A DNA stretch of 61,622 bases. It comes from Candidatus Peregrinibacteria bacterium CG2_30_44_17 (GTDB taxonomy: Bacteria; Patescibacteriota; Gracilibacteria; UBA1369; UBA12470). Position 1 is the stretch's first letter. Each line of letters begins with the position of its first letter. The notes beneath the pieces are model-generated. The model saw nothing but the letters and a program-made list of their open reading frames with translations. It made no database searches and was not told where the DNA came from. Shown one piece after another: positions 36,649-45,773 of the stretch. The stretch spans positions 1 to 61,622 of the forward strand of contig MNZJ01000037.1 in assembly GCA_001873565.1 (NCBI GenBank). The letters are read 5' to 3'. The translations under genes were made by a program, and so were the position numbers.

Positions 36649-39600
36649 ATGGGAGGTGCGCAAGGTAACAACAATCCGGCGAAAGGGCTTGAGGCAGCTC
36701 CGGAAGCTGCTCACGAAGCTTTGTCTCCTACGCAGGAGATGGCTACCTTGGCGATGGAGGTTCTCGAAGGAAAAAGCTTGCATTCGCCAGCTTCGAAAAA
36801 AATAGATTCTATTAGTCTTTCTGAGGCTGTTGAGTCTCAAGTTGAGAACTTGAAGCATTTGTATCTGGGTGCCATACTGCTACTTACGTACTTAAAGCAC
36901 TCTGGTAAGCTCGGTACTGGATCTTTTTCCTTAAGTACATTCAGGAATTTATCGGTTCCCAGTTCTGATCTGTCTCCTGAGCAGTTCTCAGCTTTCAAAA
37001 AGCTTAGAGAGATGGCTACAGGCAAAGATTCTGTGGTTTCTTCCTTCTGGAATAGCGAAATCATGAGTCATCTCAGTGATGCGGTCTCTACTGTGTCTGT
37101 TGCCACAACCGCTGCTGTCGACGTTATTACCGGGAAAGAAGATCGAGATGTGCCCGATGGAGAAAGAAGTATGTATGATAAAACCAGAGATTTCGCCAAT
37201 GAACATCCTGTTATTGCAGGCACCGTTGCGCTTGCCGGGGCTATGGCTGTTGGATATGGACTTTTTAAGCTTTGCTCTGCAGCGAAAGAGAAGCTTGGCG
37301 GTAAGAGCAGTTCCCCATCGAGTAGTGCGGAAAGTACGGGTGAGTCTGTATGGAAATGGACTAAGCGTCTTGCGCTTATGCTTGGTGGTACGTGGATTGC
37401 AGGACAGATTTTGGGCCTCGAGGAAGTGCAAAAATGGCTAAAGAAAAAAGGTCTCGATGTTAATGCTAATAGATTCAGCAAGGCGCTTGTGCTGTTTGCT
37501 GATTTTAATGTCTTGGAAGGTATAGAGACTCTCAAACGCGGTGTTCGCGATTCCGAAGAAGAGCGGAGGCATACTGATTTCTCCAATGAATTCGGACTTA
37601 ATAATAGTATCAGTGTTTGGGTTTGCGCTGATGAAAACTGTAAGGATTTGCTTGATATGACTGACGACAGTCATACTTATTCGATTGCGGCTCCTGCGGC
37701 GTTGGCAAATATCCCTTTTATTGGTGCTATATTTACTAACGAAGAACAACTCGAGGATGAACGCAAATTGCGCAAAGGTCTCTCCGGTATGCGTTCTCAA
37801 ATCGAAAAAATACCCGGATGGGGAAAAATGAGTATAGATGAAGTATTGAAACAGCTAGCCAAGAGTGGCGCGGTTGCAGCCCCTGAAGGTCCTAGGGCGC
37901 AGAGGGAGATGTCGGATGCCGAAAGGGCTGTAATTGCTAAGCAAGAAGAGGCCCTTGTGAATCAGCCATCTACGCAGTTCGATAGGCTACTTGCCAGTAT
38001 TGATACCAATCAATCTATCTCTCGCGAAGAGAAGATGGAATTGCTCGCAATGATTGGCGGTCCCGAATCGGAGAATTCCCTACTTAGTGATTTGCACTTC
38101 ATGGAAGATGCAATTCCCGGGATGTGGGATACTTGGAAGAGCAAAGCTTTTGATGTTACGGCTGGAGCCGGCAGTTTGTATGGTGAAGGACAGGCTGGAC
38201 AAGCAATGATTCAGGCTTTTGGCCTGGATATAGAAGATAGGGAGGAGATGGCTGATTTGGTTAAGGCGAGAAAAATGCTCGATGAGAGCCTTGGATCAGA
38301 GATGGAAAGAAGTGAACTTGAGATGGTTAGAGGACTTATACTGGAAGCCGAAGGTTTCCGTGACTTTGTCGAAGGCGTAGGGTCTGGCGATAAATTCGAT
38401 GCAGGTGACCTTACTAAATTCCGATCCTATAAGAAAAAATTTACAGGGCCTGATGGAATTTTCAAACAGGTAAAGCTAGCGAGACAAAGAGCTAGTAACA
38501 CTGAATTCATGGATCAACGTCTTGAATTCGGCAAATGGACTGTCGGAGACCAAGGACAAGCTATGTTGGATTTGTACATGTATTCCCTATTCGGATATAC
38601 GTTGGAGGCTTTTGTCTCGGCTGAGTCGACCGATGCCGACAAAGGAGTTGGCCTTGCACTGACTGTCGGTACTATTACCGGCACCTCTGCCGCTTTGTAT
38701 GCCGTTAGGCATCCTATTGTAGCAGCCAAATCTACTGTTCTTCCGTGGAGGGCTGCCGGATGGAGCAAAGCTAAGTTCCACGAGGCCGTACTGAGCAGTA
38801 TGGCTAGCAGGCTTGAAGCCGGTGCGTATACTGCCAAAGAAGCCAAAGACGCTATTAAATTTTGCGAAAAAATAGAGGATACATATAGTCTGGCAAAAAC
38901 TGGCAGTTATCATATGGTTAGCAAGGAGTCCGGAAAGCCGGTACGTCAACTTGCCACCACCCTAAGGGAAAGATTTGATGCGAGAATTGCAAGTGGCGGC
39001 AACGAGTTCGGCAGAGTTGCAGAAGCTGATAGACTTAGAAGGGCTCTTCGGGCTGGCAGCGCTGAGCATGTTGATTTGGTTGTCAGGCAGATTTCTGAAT
39101 ATACCGGTGTTTCCGATGATGTTATCAGACGTTCTGTAGAAATAGAACTTCAAGCAGGCCACATTGATGACGTTGTAGATGCTATGATGGAAGCACGAAG
39201 AGCATCAGAGGCCGCTGATCAAATTGACGATATAAGTCGAGCTGCCGCTGCAAGGCAGCAACTTGCTGCTATTGGTACATACTTCACTAGGAATGCTGCT
39301 GAGGGTACCGAGATGCTTGTCAGAAACAGAGCATTGGTTCAACTGCTTGCAGGTAATGGAGTAGAGGTGTCGTCTGACGTTGCTATGAGGCTTTCCAGAA
39401 CGTCTCCTTCGCTACTTGGCGCTGTTGATGATCCAACTTTGATTGCTGTCGAAATTGAGAAGCTTAGATCTACGATGAAAGTCAGTGATGCTTCTGAGAT
39501 TGCTTCCAAGGCTAACATGGCTATGAAGGCCGAGAGAGCGCTGCTCGTTCTCAATGTCGTTGTTGATATTTTTACGATAGGGATGTCTCTATACAGGATC

Positions 39601-42315
39601 AAAGACCTCGAAGAAATGATAGCCAATGCCAGTAATCCCGCGATCAGGGATATTTATGCAAACAAACTTTTGCGAGAGCATGCGAATATCGCTTTGTCCG
39701 GTGCCTCGCTTGTAGTCGGGGTTTCTGCGATTGCTTTGCAGAGCAGTGCTGTGGTTGGGGCGCTTGGATCTGTGATCGGATCTGCTGCTGCCGCTTCCGC
39801 TGCCTCCGCTTCTACCGGCGTGGGTCTTGTCTTAATCCCTGTTATCATAGTTGCCGGTGGGGTCATGCATGTTCAAGATGTCATGGACGAAGGTCGTATC
39901 GAAATTGCTCGAGAGAAGGAAGACTGGAAACAGCTCTCCCCTGCCGATTTATATAGGCAATGGGTCACGATGGTAGGAACTAACGATAGCGAAGAACTTA
40001 TCGCTTTCTTTAACTGGAAGAATGTTTGTGCCGGATTCACCGGTATTTCCTATATGGTCGGTGGATACGATGAAAGAGACAAGAGGATGGAAGCTTTTAG
40101 ACAGGAAAAAGTCGTTACGAGGAGGGAGATCGTAGAAGCTCTTACCGAAAAGCAGCTTAAACTATTTGGCGGAGCTGGGGATTTGCTCCTTTCCAGCTAT
40201 GCTATGCAGTACATGGAGGCTACTTTGGGACAAGATTTTGATGCAGGTACTATAGAAATGGCTCGTGAGTCTGTTCAAAACGCAGCGTCTTATGCGCGCA
40301 TGATGGCTGCCCGTGAACATGCAGCCGTAAGGAGAGAGTTCTTTGCCGGCGATACTTCCGAGTATCTTGGGTCTGATTATGCCGTATCATCTCATCAGAC
40401 AAGGTTAACCGCCTTACAAGTGAGTATTTTACCTCCCGCCGCTAGACGTGACTACGAAATGCTTCTTGCTATGACGCCTTACGCGGATATGGTCCCTGAT
40501 GCTACAGTCTTTGACAGTAATGCTGCGGTATTACCTGCTGATTATGATGCTGAGATCGATACTGCTACTGGACTTGATTCCGTGCTTGGTGACTTTGGAG
40601 TTCGCGTCAAGACGCATGCCGAGGCGAGACTTAGATCCGCCGAACATAAACCTGTTTTCGAGAGACTTTTACGGGTTTCCGACTACGTTGTTTTGCAGAA
40701 AATGAATGCAATACAGACTGTATACTCTACAACTGGATCTTACCCTCCAAATGCCGTGATACTTCTGCCGACATTGGAGCTCTATGCTCAGTACAAAGGT
40801 CTTTCTTCGGGCTTTGACGTGAGTTATCCATCTTCAGTTGAAGCTCTAGACAAGTGGTGTTTTGATCTACTGGTTGACCATGCCGTTCCTGCCGGCGATT
40901 TGACGGCTAGAAAAGCAATGATGATTAGGACTGATGAAGAAGTTATGGCTGAGAATGGGGTTTTTGATGATAAATTCCTGTATGTATTACATAGAATTGC
41001 AGTAGAAGTTTTTGGGTATTCAGGCAGTGCCGACGAAGAGTCTATCAAGAGGCTCTACAGTAGTGCTAATGCCAATGTTTTTGGTATCTATTGGGATGGA
41101 GCGCAGTGGGTAGTGCAAGAGGGTGGCATGGAGTCTGATAACGAGCTCCCCCGTGATACCAACCCAGACCAGCTAATATCTCAGCTTCTTATCGAACTTG
41201 AAAATCACGGAGACGATCTATTTGAAGAGACCGGAGACAGCATGTGGGTTTCCAGCAGATCGGAAGAGGACCGAGAGTTTTTCCGAAGGAGTGAGGCCAT
41301 TGCCGCCAAGTATAGAGAGGTAATCATGGCCGCTTCCGAGCGTTACGCGACGGAATCAATAGCCGCTCTCTCTGGTTTTGATGCGGAGGCTACAGCTTAC
41401 ATACAAGAACACGCTACCTGCGATGCTTACGTTGTTTTGCCAGGTTATTTAATTGCAAAAGGCATACAAGCTGGCAAACAAGATCTTGGACTTTTCTCCT
41501 ATAGATATGAAAATGGTGCTGTTGTTTGCTATCAAATGTATGAAGGTTCCGAACTCACGGCTCCTATTGGGAATAAAGTGTCTCGCCTTGAGTCTTTCGA
41601 AGTCGCTGACGCCACAAAGCAATATACTGATGCGATGTATGCCGACTTGGCTCAGGTTCGTGAGACTGTACGCATTTCGGATGACGAGTTTGATATACCC
41701 GCGTCTGTAGATCTTCTTATTGATTCTAAGCGATTAGAAGTTGATACTTTTGTCGCTGGTCTTGCAAGTTTTCCAGAGGCGCAACAAGAGACTATGGCTA
41801 TTTCAAAAGCTTCTGAAATCGATGAATTCAGAAGAGTTGTTGAGCTAAGCGTTCTTACAGAAGCTGCCAGTGGAAGCTTTTGGGCTTTTAGGTGGTCTGA
41901 CGATGTAGATAGTGAGACTGTAGATGAATCTATCCAAGGCAACTTGGCGATGCATCAGACATTCAACTACCACCCTGTTTTGAGAGAGCAGTGGGAGAGC
42001 CTGAGGGACGTTTCCGCCAGTATTAGTAATAACGTTGCCGGAGAGAAGCATTCTGCCGAATATATGCTTTATTTCGACCAGGCCATGTCACTAGCACTTG
42101 TGAAGTCAATAGCTTTGAATCGCAATGTAGATACTGGGAAAATGGAGGTGCAAAGCTGGAAAGGTCTTGATATGGAGCAGTTTGATAGGAATATCGCCGA
42201 AGTTCTTTTGTACGACGAATGGATGAAGGAGTACAAAGGCGAAGACAGTGGCAGTACGTCTGCTGATTTCCGATTCGAGTTCAAAGAGAGCTGCATGGAG
42301 GCTCTGGCTGGCTAA
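36649..42315 (+). CDS. giant 1888-aa protein of unknown function with several hydrophobic segments
   Basis: Single uninterrupted ORF with upstream promoter; hydrophobic stretches near residues 187-210, 245, 666, 964 and 1011-1072; no recognised domain or signal peptide. Confidence 0.9.
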   Translation: MGGAQGNNNPAKGLEAAPEAAHEALSPTQEMATLAMEVLEGKSLHSPASKKIDSISLSEAVESQVENLKHLYLGAILLLTYLKHSGKLGTGSFSLSTFRNLSVPSSDLSPEQFSAFKKLREMATGKDSVVSSFWNSEIMSHLSDAVSTVSVATTAAVDVITGKEDRDVPDGERSMYDKTRDFANEHPVIAGTVALAGAMAVGYGLFKLCSAAKEKLGGKSSSPSSSAESTGESVWKWTKRLALMLGGTWIAGQILGLEEVQKWLKKKGLDVNANRFSKALVLFADFNVLEGIETLKRGVRDSEEERRHTDFSNEFGLNNSISVWVCADENCKDLLDMTDDSHTYSIAAPAALANIPFIGAIFTNEEQLEDERKLRKGLSGMRSQIEKIPGWGKMSIDEVLKQLAKSGAVAAPEGPRAQREMSDAERAVIAKQEEALVNQPSTQFDRLLASIDTNQSISREEKMELLAMIGGPESENSLLSDLHFMEDAIPGMWDTWKSKAFDVTAGAGSLYGEGQAGQAMIQAFGLDIEDREEMADLVKARKMLDESLGSEMERSELEMVRGLILEAEGFRDFVEGVGSGDKFDAGDLTKFRSYKKKFTGPDGIFKQVKLARQRASNTEFMDQRLEFGKWTVGDQGQAMLDLYMYSLFGYTLEAFVSAESTDADKGVGLALTVGTITGTSAALYAVRHPIVAAKSTVLPWRAAGWSKAKFHEAVLSSMASRLEAGAYTAKEAKDAIKFCEKIEDTYSLAKTGSYHMVSKESGKPVRQLATTLRERFDARIASGGNEFGRVAEADRLRRALRAGSAEHVDLVVRQISEYTGVSDDVIRRSVEIELQAGHIDDVVDAMMEARRASEAADQIDDISRAAAARQQLAAIGTYFTRNAAEGTEMLVRNRALVQLLAGNGVEVSSDVAMRLSRTSPSLLGAVDDPTLIAVEIEKLRSTMKVSDASEIASKANMAMKAERALLVLNVVVDIFTIGMSLYRIKDLEEMIANASNPAIRDIYANKLLREHANIALSGASLVVGVSAIALQSSAVVGALGSVIGSAAAASAASASTGVGLVLIPVIIVAGGVMHVQDVMDEGRIEIAREKEDWKQLSPADLYRQWVTMVGTNDSEELIAFFNWKNVCAGFTGISYMVGGYDERDKRMEAFRQEKVVTRREIVEALTEKQLKLFGGAGDLLLSSYAMQYMEATLGQDFDAGTIEMARESVQNAASYARMMAAREHAAVRREFFAGDTSEYLGSDYAVSSHQTRLTALQVSILPPAARRDYEMLLAMTPYADMVPDATVFDSNAAVLPADYDAEIDTATGLDSVLGDFGVRVKTHAEARLRSAEHKPVFERLLRVSDYVVLQKMNAIQTVYSTTGSYPPNAVILLPTLELYAQYKGLSSGFDVSYPSSVEALDKWCFDLLVDHAVPAGDLTARKAMMIRTDEEVMAENGVFDDKFLYVLHRIAVEVFGYSGSADEESIKRLYSSANANVFGIYWDGAQWVVQEGGMESDNELPRDTNPDQLISQLLIELENHGDDLFEETGDSMWVSSRSEEDREFFRRSEAIAAKYREVIMAASERYATESIAALSGFDAEATAYIQEHATCDAYVVLPGYLIAKGIQAGKQDLGLFSYRYENGAVVCYQMYEGSELTAPIGNKVSRLESFEVADATKQYTDAMYADLAQVRETVRISDDEFDIPASVDLLIDSKRLEVDTFVAGLASFPEAQQETMAISKASEIDEFRRVVELSVLTEAASGSFWAFRWSDDVDSETVDESIQGNLAMHQTFNYHPVLREQWESLRDVSASISNNVAGEKHSAEYMLYFDQAMSLALVKSIALNRNVDTGKMEVQSWKGLDMEQFDRNIAEVLLYDEWMKEYKGEDSGSTSADFRFEFKESCMEALAG

Positions 42316-43853
42316 AGCGGTTTAGACATATAAGTCCCATCTCTTTCGTATCCAAGTTTTTTGTAATATGCTCTTGTGCCGACACTACTGATTACAGCTA
42401 TTTTTTTGTATCCAGCTGTTTTCGATAGATTCTCGGCTTCTGCGATTAGCTTTCTACCAAGTCCTATGTGTTGGGCCTCGCCCGTACTCTTCTTTGATAT
42501 CCTCAGTTGACTGCCGTAAGTGTGGACTTCTCTGATTATCGCGATTTGGCCGTCTATTTCTTTGACTACTTGGTCTGGTGATGGGAAGCGTAGTCGCAAC
42601 ATTGAGCACAAGCTCCTTCCTTGATCGTATGACAGAAAAAATTCCTTGCCTCCCGATGCGTCATACTCCAGTTTATGAAACTTGAGTTTCTCCGCGATGA
42701 TATCGGTATCTTTGATTTCTCTGCATCTTATGCACTTGCACTCTACTTTGTATTTCCGTTCGATTTCCTGCCTCATATTGGTGATCTTGCTGCCTTCTAT
42801 AATGCTCTCTCCGGGGATGTCCCTAATTAAGCGCTCTATCCGCACATACTCTGGAATAGTTCTTTTAATTTTCACGAGCAGCTCTTCCAGTTCTTGATCG
42901 GAGTAGCTTTTGTATGTTTTTTTCTTCACCCATCCTTCAAGTTCGCTAAAAGGAGTCACCGTGCATGGATAAACTTTTAAATAATCCGGCCTAAAGTCAG
43001 GATTTGCAAAAAGCTCCTTGAACATTTGTAAGTCTTTCGCAGGCGTACTACCTGGTAAATTCGGCATCATATGCAGGCATATCTTGAGCCCTGCGTCTTT
43101 GCATAGACGAATGGCCTGTGCCGCATCTTCTTTGTAGTGTCCTCTTTTTACATAGTCCAGTATCGTATTGTCGAGATGTTGGACTCCGAGCTGTATCTTC
43201 GTGCAGCCTAGTTTTCGGAGCCATCTGACCTCGTCCTTTGTTACATGATCTGGACGCGTTTCGAGGCTGAGTCCAACTACTCTGTGTTCTGCGTTTTCAT
43301 TGTTTTTTTGTGCTTTTTCCAGCGAAAGCTCTTTCTTGCCACCATTGAGTGCGTTGAAGCATTGCCTTACGAACGCCTGTTGGTATCTACGAGGGTAAAA
43401 TGAGAATGTGCCTCCCAATACGATCAGCTCTATCTTGTCTGTCGGATGCCCCTGATTTTTTAGACTTGTAAGCCTTTTTTCAATTTGTTTCCCCGGGTCA
43501 AAATTGTTTAACAGAGCTCTCATTGCCGCCGGTTCGTTGGACAGATAGCTCTTTGGCATCCCCTTCTCCGTAGGGCAAAATACGCATTTCCCCGGGCATG
43601 GATAAGGTTTTGTCAGCACTGTTATTATTGATACTCCTGACATCGACCTGACTTGTCTCTTCTGGAAAAGTTTCTTTAGGTGATCCTCTCTTGGAAGATC
43701 GCTAGCATTATAGAACTTATTAAGCTCGTAATTTGAAACAGAATGCTTGCCGTGCTTTTTGGCGAGTCGATTTTTAATCTTCTGTAGCTTCTCCGGTGTA
43801 TCTATGTTCTTCTTGCTCGCTTCTTTGATGATTTCCTCTAAGAGTTCTTTCAT
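42312..43853 (-). CDS. Elp3-like radical SAM / GNAT tRNA-uridine modification enzyme
   Basis: PYPCPGKCVFCPTEKGMPKSYLSNEPAAMRALLNNFDP; LGGTFSFYPRRYQ; GLSLETRPDHV; LGVQHLDNTILDYVKRGH; C-terminal GNAT (HIGLGRKLIAEAENLSKTAGYKKIAVISSVGTRAYYKKLGYERDGTYMSK). Confidence 0.93.
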   Translation of the reverse strand: MKELLEEIIKEASKKNIDTPEKLQKIKNRLAKKHGKHSVSNYELNKFYNASDLPREDHLKKLFQKRQVRSMSGVSIITVLTKPYPCPGKCVFCPTEKGMPKSYLSNEPAAMRALLNNFDPGKQIEKRLTSLKNQGHPTDKIELIVLGGTFSFYPRRYQQAFVRQCFNALNGGKKELSLEKAQKNNENAEHRVVGLSLETRPDHVTKDEVRWLRKLGCTKIQLGVQHLDNTILDYVKRGHYKEDAAQAIRLCKDAGLKICLHMMPNLPGSTPAKDLQMFKELFANPDFRPDYLKVYPCTVTPFSELEGWVKKKTYKSYSDQELEELLVKIKRTIPEYVRIERLIRDIPGESIIEGSKITNMRQEIERKYKVECKCIRCREIKDTDIIAEKLKFHKLEYDASGGKEFFLSYDQGRSLCSMLRLRFPSPDQVVKEIDGQIAIIREVHTYGSQLRISKKSTGEAQHIGLGRKLIAEAENLSKTAGYKKIAVISSVGTRAYYKKLGYERDGTYMSKPL

Positions 43854-43902
43854 GTTTCAGGTATAATGGTGAGGTCTTTTTTCGCGAATTTAAATCTATC
43901 TT

Positions 43903-44577
43903 ATGAGAGAGTCTACCGCAAGGGAGCTTCTTGCCAAGGTCAAAAACGATTATACCGAGATTGCTGGTGAGTTTGACGCTACGAGGCAGGGAAACTGGAA
44001 GGATTTTGAGGTTTTTGATGAGTACTTGGCAGACGGGATGAAAATTCTTGATATCGGATGTGGTAATGGCAGGCTGAAGGAGTATATCGATGGCAAAGTC
44101 AGAGCCAAGTATTTCGGTACGGACAATAACGATACTTTTATTGAGATGGCAAAGAAACGTGGTGACTTTTTTAAGGTCGGAGATTTTCTAAGTCTCCCCT
44201 ACCCTGACAACGAATTTGATCTCGTCTTGTCTGTTGCCGCTTTTCATCACTTGCCTACTCGAAAATTGCAGCTTCATGGACTTGCCGAAGTATCTAGAAT
44301 CATGAAGCCCGGAGCTAATGGCGTTTTTTTGGTATGGAACCTATGGCAGAGGCGGCATGTAAAGCTCTTTTTCGAGAGCTGCTTGCGTTTTTTTGCTTCC
44401 TTTGGTAAATATTGCCTACACGATTTCTTTGTCCCATGGGGCAAAAAGACTGAAAGATATTATTATGCATTTACAAAAAGATCGCTTAGAAAACTTTTCG
44501 CCAAGAGTAATCTTAAGGTTTGCGAGCTAGATCTTTCTCCCAGTAAGAATAACTATTACGTCGTATTCACAAAATGA
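43903..44577 (+). CDS. class I SAM methyltransferase, Trm9/ALKBH8-like
   Basis: VKNDYTEIAGEFDATRQGNWKDFEVF; ILDIGCGNGRL; GTDNNDTFIEMAKKR; SVAAFHHLPTRKLQLHGLAEVSRIMKPG; VWNLWQ; DFFVPWGKKTERYYYAFTKRSLRKLF. Confidence 0.8.
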   Translation: MRESTARELLAKVKNDYTEIAGEFDATRQGNWKDFEVFDEYLADGMKILDIGCGNGRLKEYIDGKVRAKYFGTDNNDTFIEMAKKRGDFFKVGDFLSLPYPDNEFDLVLSVAAFHHLPTRKLQLHGLAEVSRIMKPGANGVFLVWNLWQRRHVKLFFESCLRFFASFGKYCLHDFFVPWGKKTERYYYAFTKRSLRKLFAKSNLKVCELDLSPSKNNYYVVFTK

Positions 44578-45401
44578 ACAAAAAAGAACGAGTTAAGGTA
44601 ATGGGGGTAAACTTCGATCCTGTCACTTATCGCGAGGCTCTCGATAGAATCTTCTTTATGCTCAAGGATGGCAAGCAACATCAGGTTGTGACTCCTAACC
44701 CCGAGATCTTGCTTAAGGCGCAAAGCGACGCTAAATATCGTACTATTTTGAATAGAGCGAGTTTGAGTGTCCCTGATGGCACCGGTATTATCTGGGCTGC
44801 TAGCTTGGAAGGCAGTCTCAGCATCAAAAAAGGGCTTTGGCATATGCTTCTTATGCTGGTCAAACCTAGCAAAGTGAAACGGATCTTGCCGGAGAGAGTA
44901 ACAGGTGCGGATTTGATGAGGGATGTACTCAATATGGCTTCTAAAAATGGAAATAATTACCGCATTTTTCTTCTTGGTGCTCGAGATGGAGCTGGCAAAC
45001 AAATTCAATCCTCTTATCGTTTCAAAGATAAGAATTGCCAGATTGTTGGCGCTCATGAGGGCTCTCCTAATCCGTCGGAAGATGCCAACATAGTTTCCGA
45101 AATCAATGAGTCTGGGGCTGACATACTCTTTGTAGCCTACGGCTCTCCTCAACAGGAGAAATGGATCCATAGGAATATGAAGAATATACCAAGCGTGAAG
45201 GTTGCTATTGGTGTCGGAGGTGCTTTTGATTTCCTTGCTGGCAACGTAAAAAGAGCTCCAAAGTTCTGGCGCAATGCAGGCTTAGAGTGGCTCTGGAGGC
45301 TTATCAATCAACCTAGGCGTGTTCAACGAATATGGAACGCTGTTTTTGTGTTCCCTTATCTCTTGGTTGTAAGAAGTATCAATATTAAGTTCGTAAAATA
45401 G
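44574..45401 (+). CDS. WecG/TagA/CpsF family glycosyltransferase
   Basis: VVTPNPEILLKAQ; VPDGTGIIWAASL; RVTGADLMRDVL; FVAYGSPQQEKWIHRNM; GVGGAFDFLAGNVKRAPKFWRNAGLEWLWRL. Confidence 0.95.
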   Translation: MNKKERVKVMGVNFDPVTYREALDRIFFMLKDGKQHQVVTPNPEILLKAQSDAKYRTILNRASLSVPDGTGIIWAASLEGSLSIKKGLWHMLLMLVKPSKVKRILPERVTGADLMRDVLNMASKNGNNYRIFLLGARDGAGKQIQSSYRFKDKNCQIVGAHEGSPNPSEDANIVSEINESGADILFVAYGSPQQEKWIHRNMKNIPSVKVAIGVGGAFDFLAGNVKRAPKFWRNAGLEWLWRLINQPRRVQRIWNAVFVFPYLLVVRSINIKFVK

Positions 45402-45408
45402 CTTTTTG

Positions 45409-45699
45409 CTATTTCTTTCGAGGATTCTTTTTCGGCCTATCTGCTTCCATCCTTTCCTCTATCTTCTCCTCGACGATCTTAATGATTGGGCCAATGTGCT
45501 TGCTTAAACTTCTTGCTGCGTTTATCGGCTTCATTACGTATGTGTTTACTTTTTCTGCCGTGTCTTTCGCGGATGCCACGACCTTGTTGGCATCTCTAAG
45601 TATGAGGATTAGGTAAATAAGTGTTATACATCCGAAAATTGCTAATAGAGCTATCGCTATGGCTATTGTGATATAAAGCAAATCAAGTGGAGTTAGCAT
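45409..45699 (-). CDS. small membrane protein with basic C-terminus
   Basis: One N-terminal TM then coiled-coil and PKKNPRKK tail. Confidence 0.6.
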   Translation of the reverse strand: MLTPLDLLYITIAIAIALLAIFGCITLIYLILILRDANKVVASAKDTAEKVNTYVMKPINAARSLSKHIGPIIKIVEEKIEERMEADRPKKNPRKK

Positions 45700-45773
45700 T
45701 TTGGTTTTTGTTTAAAGTCTTTATCTAGGAAATAGTATAAAGGAGCAAGCATTCGAGGGCAAGAAGCAGAATG

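Noticed and set aside
36988-37586. Minus-strand ORFs of 147 and 172 aa
   Set aside because: Antisense shadows of the giant gene; the plus frame is uninterrupted with a promoter.
44556-45170. 204-aa minus ORF
   Set aside because: Antisense to the WecG/TagA glycosyltransferase.
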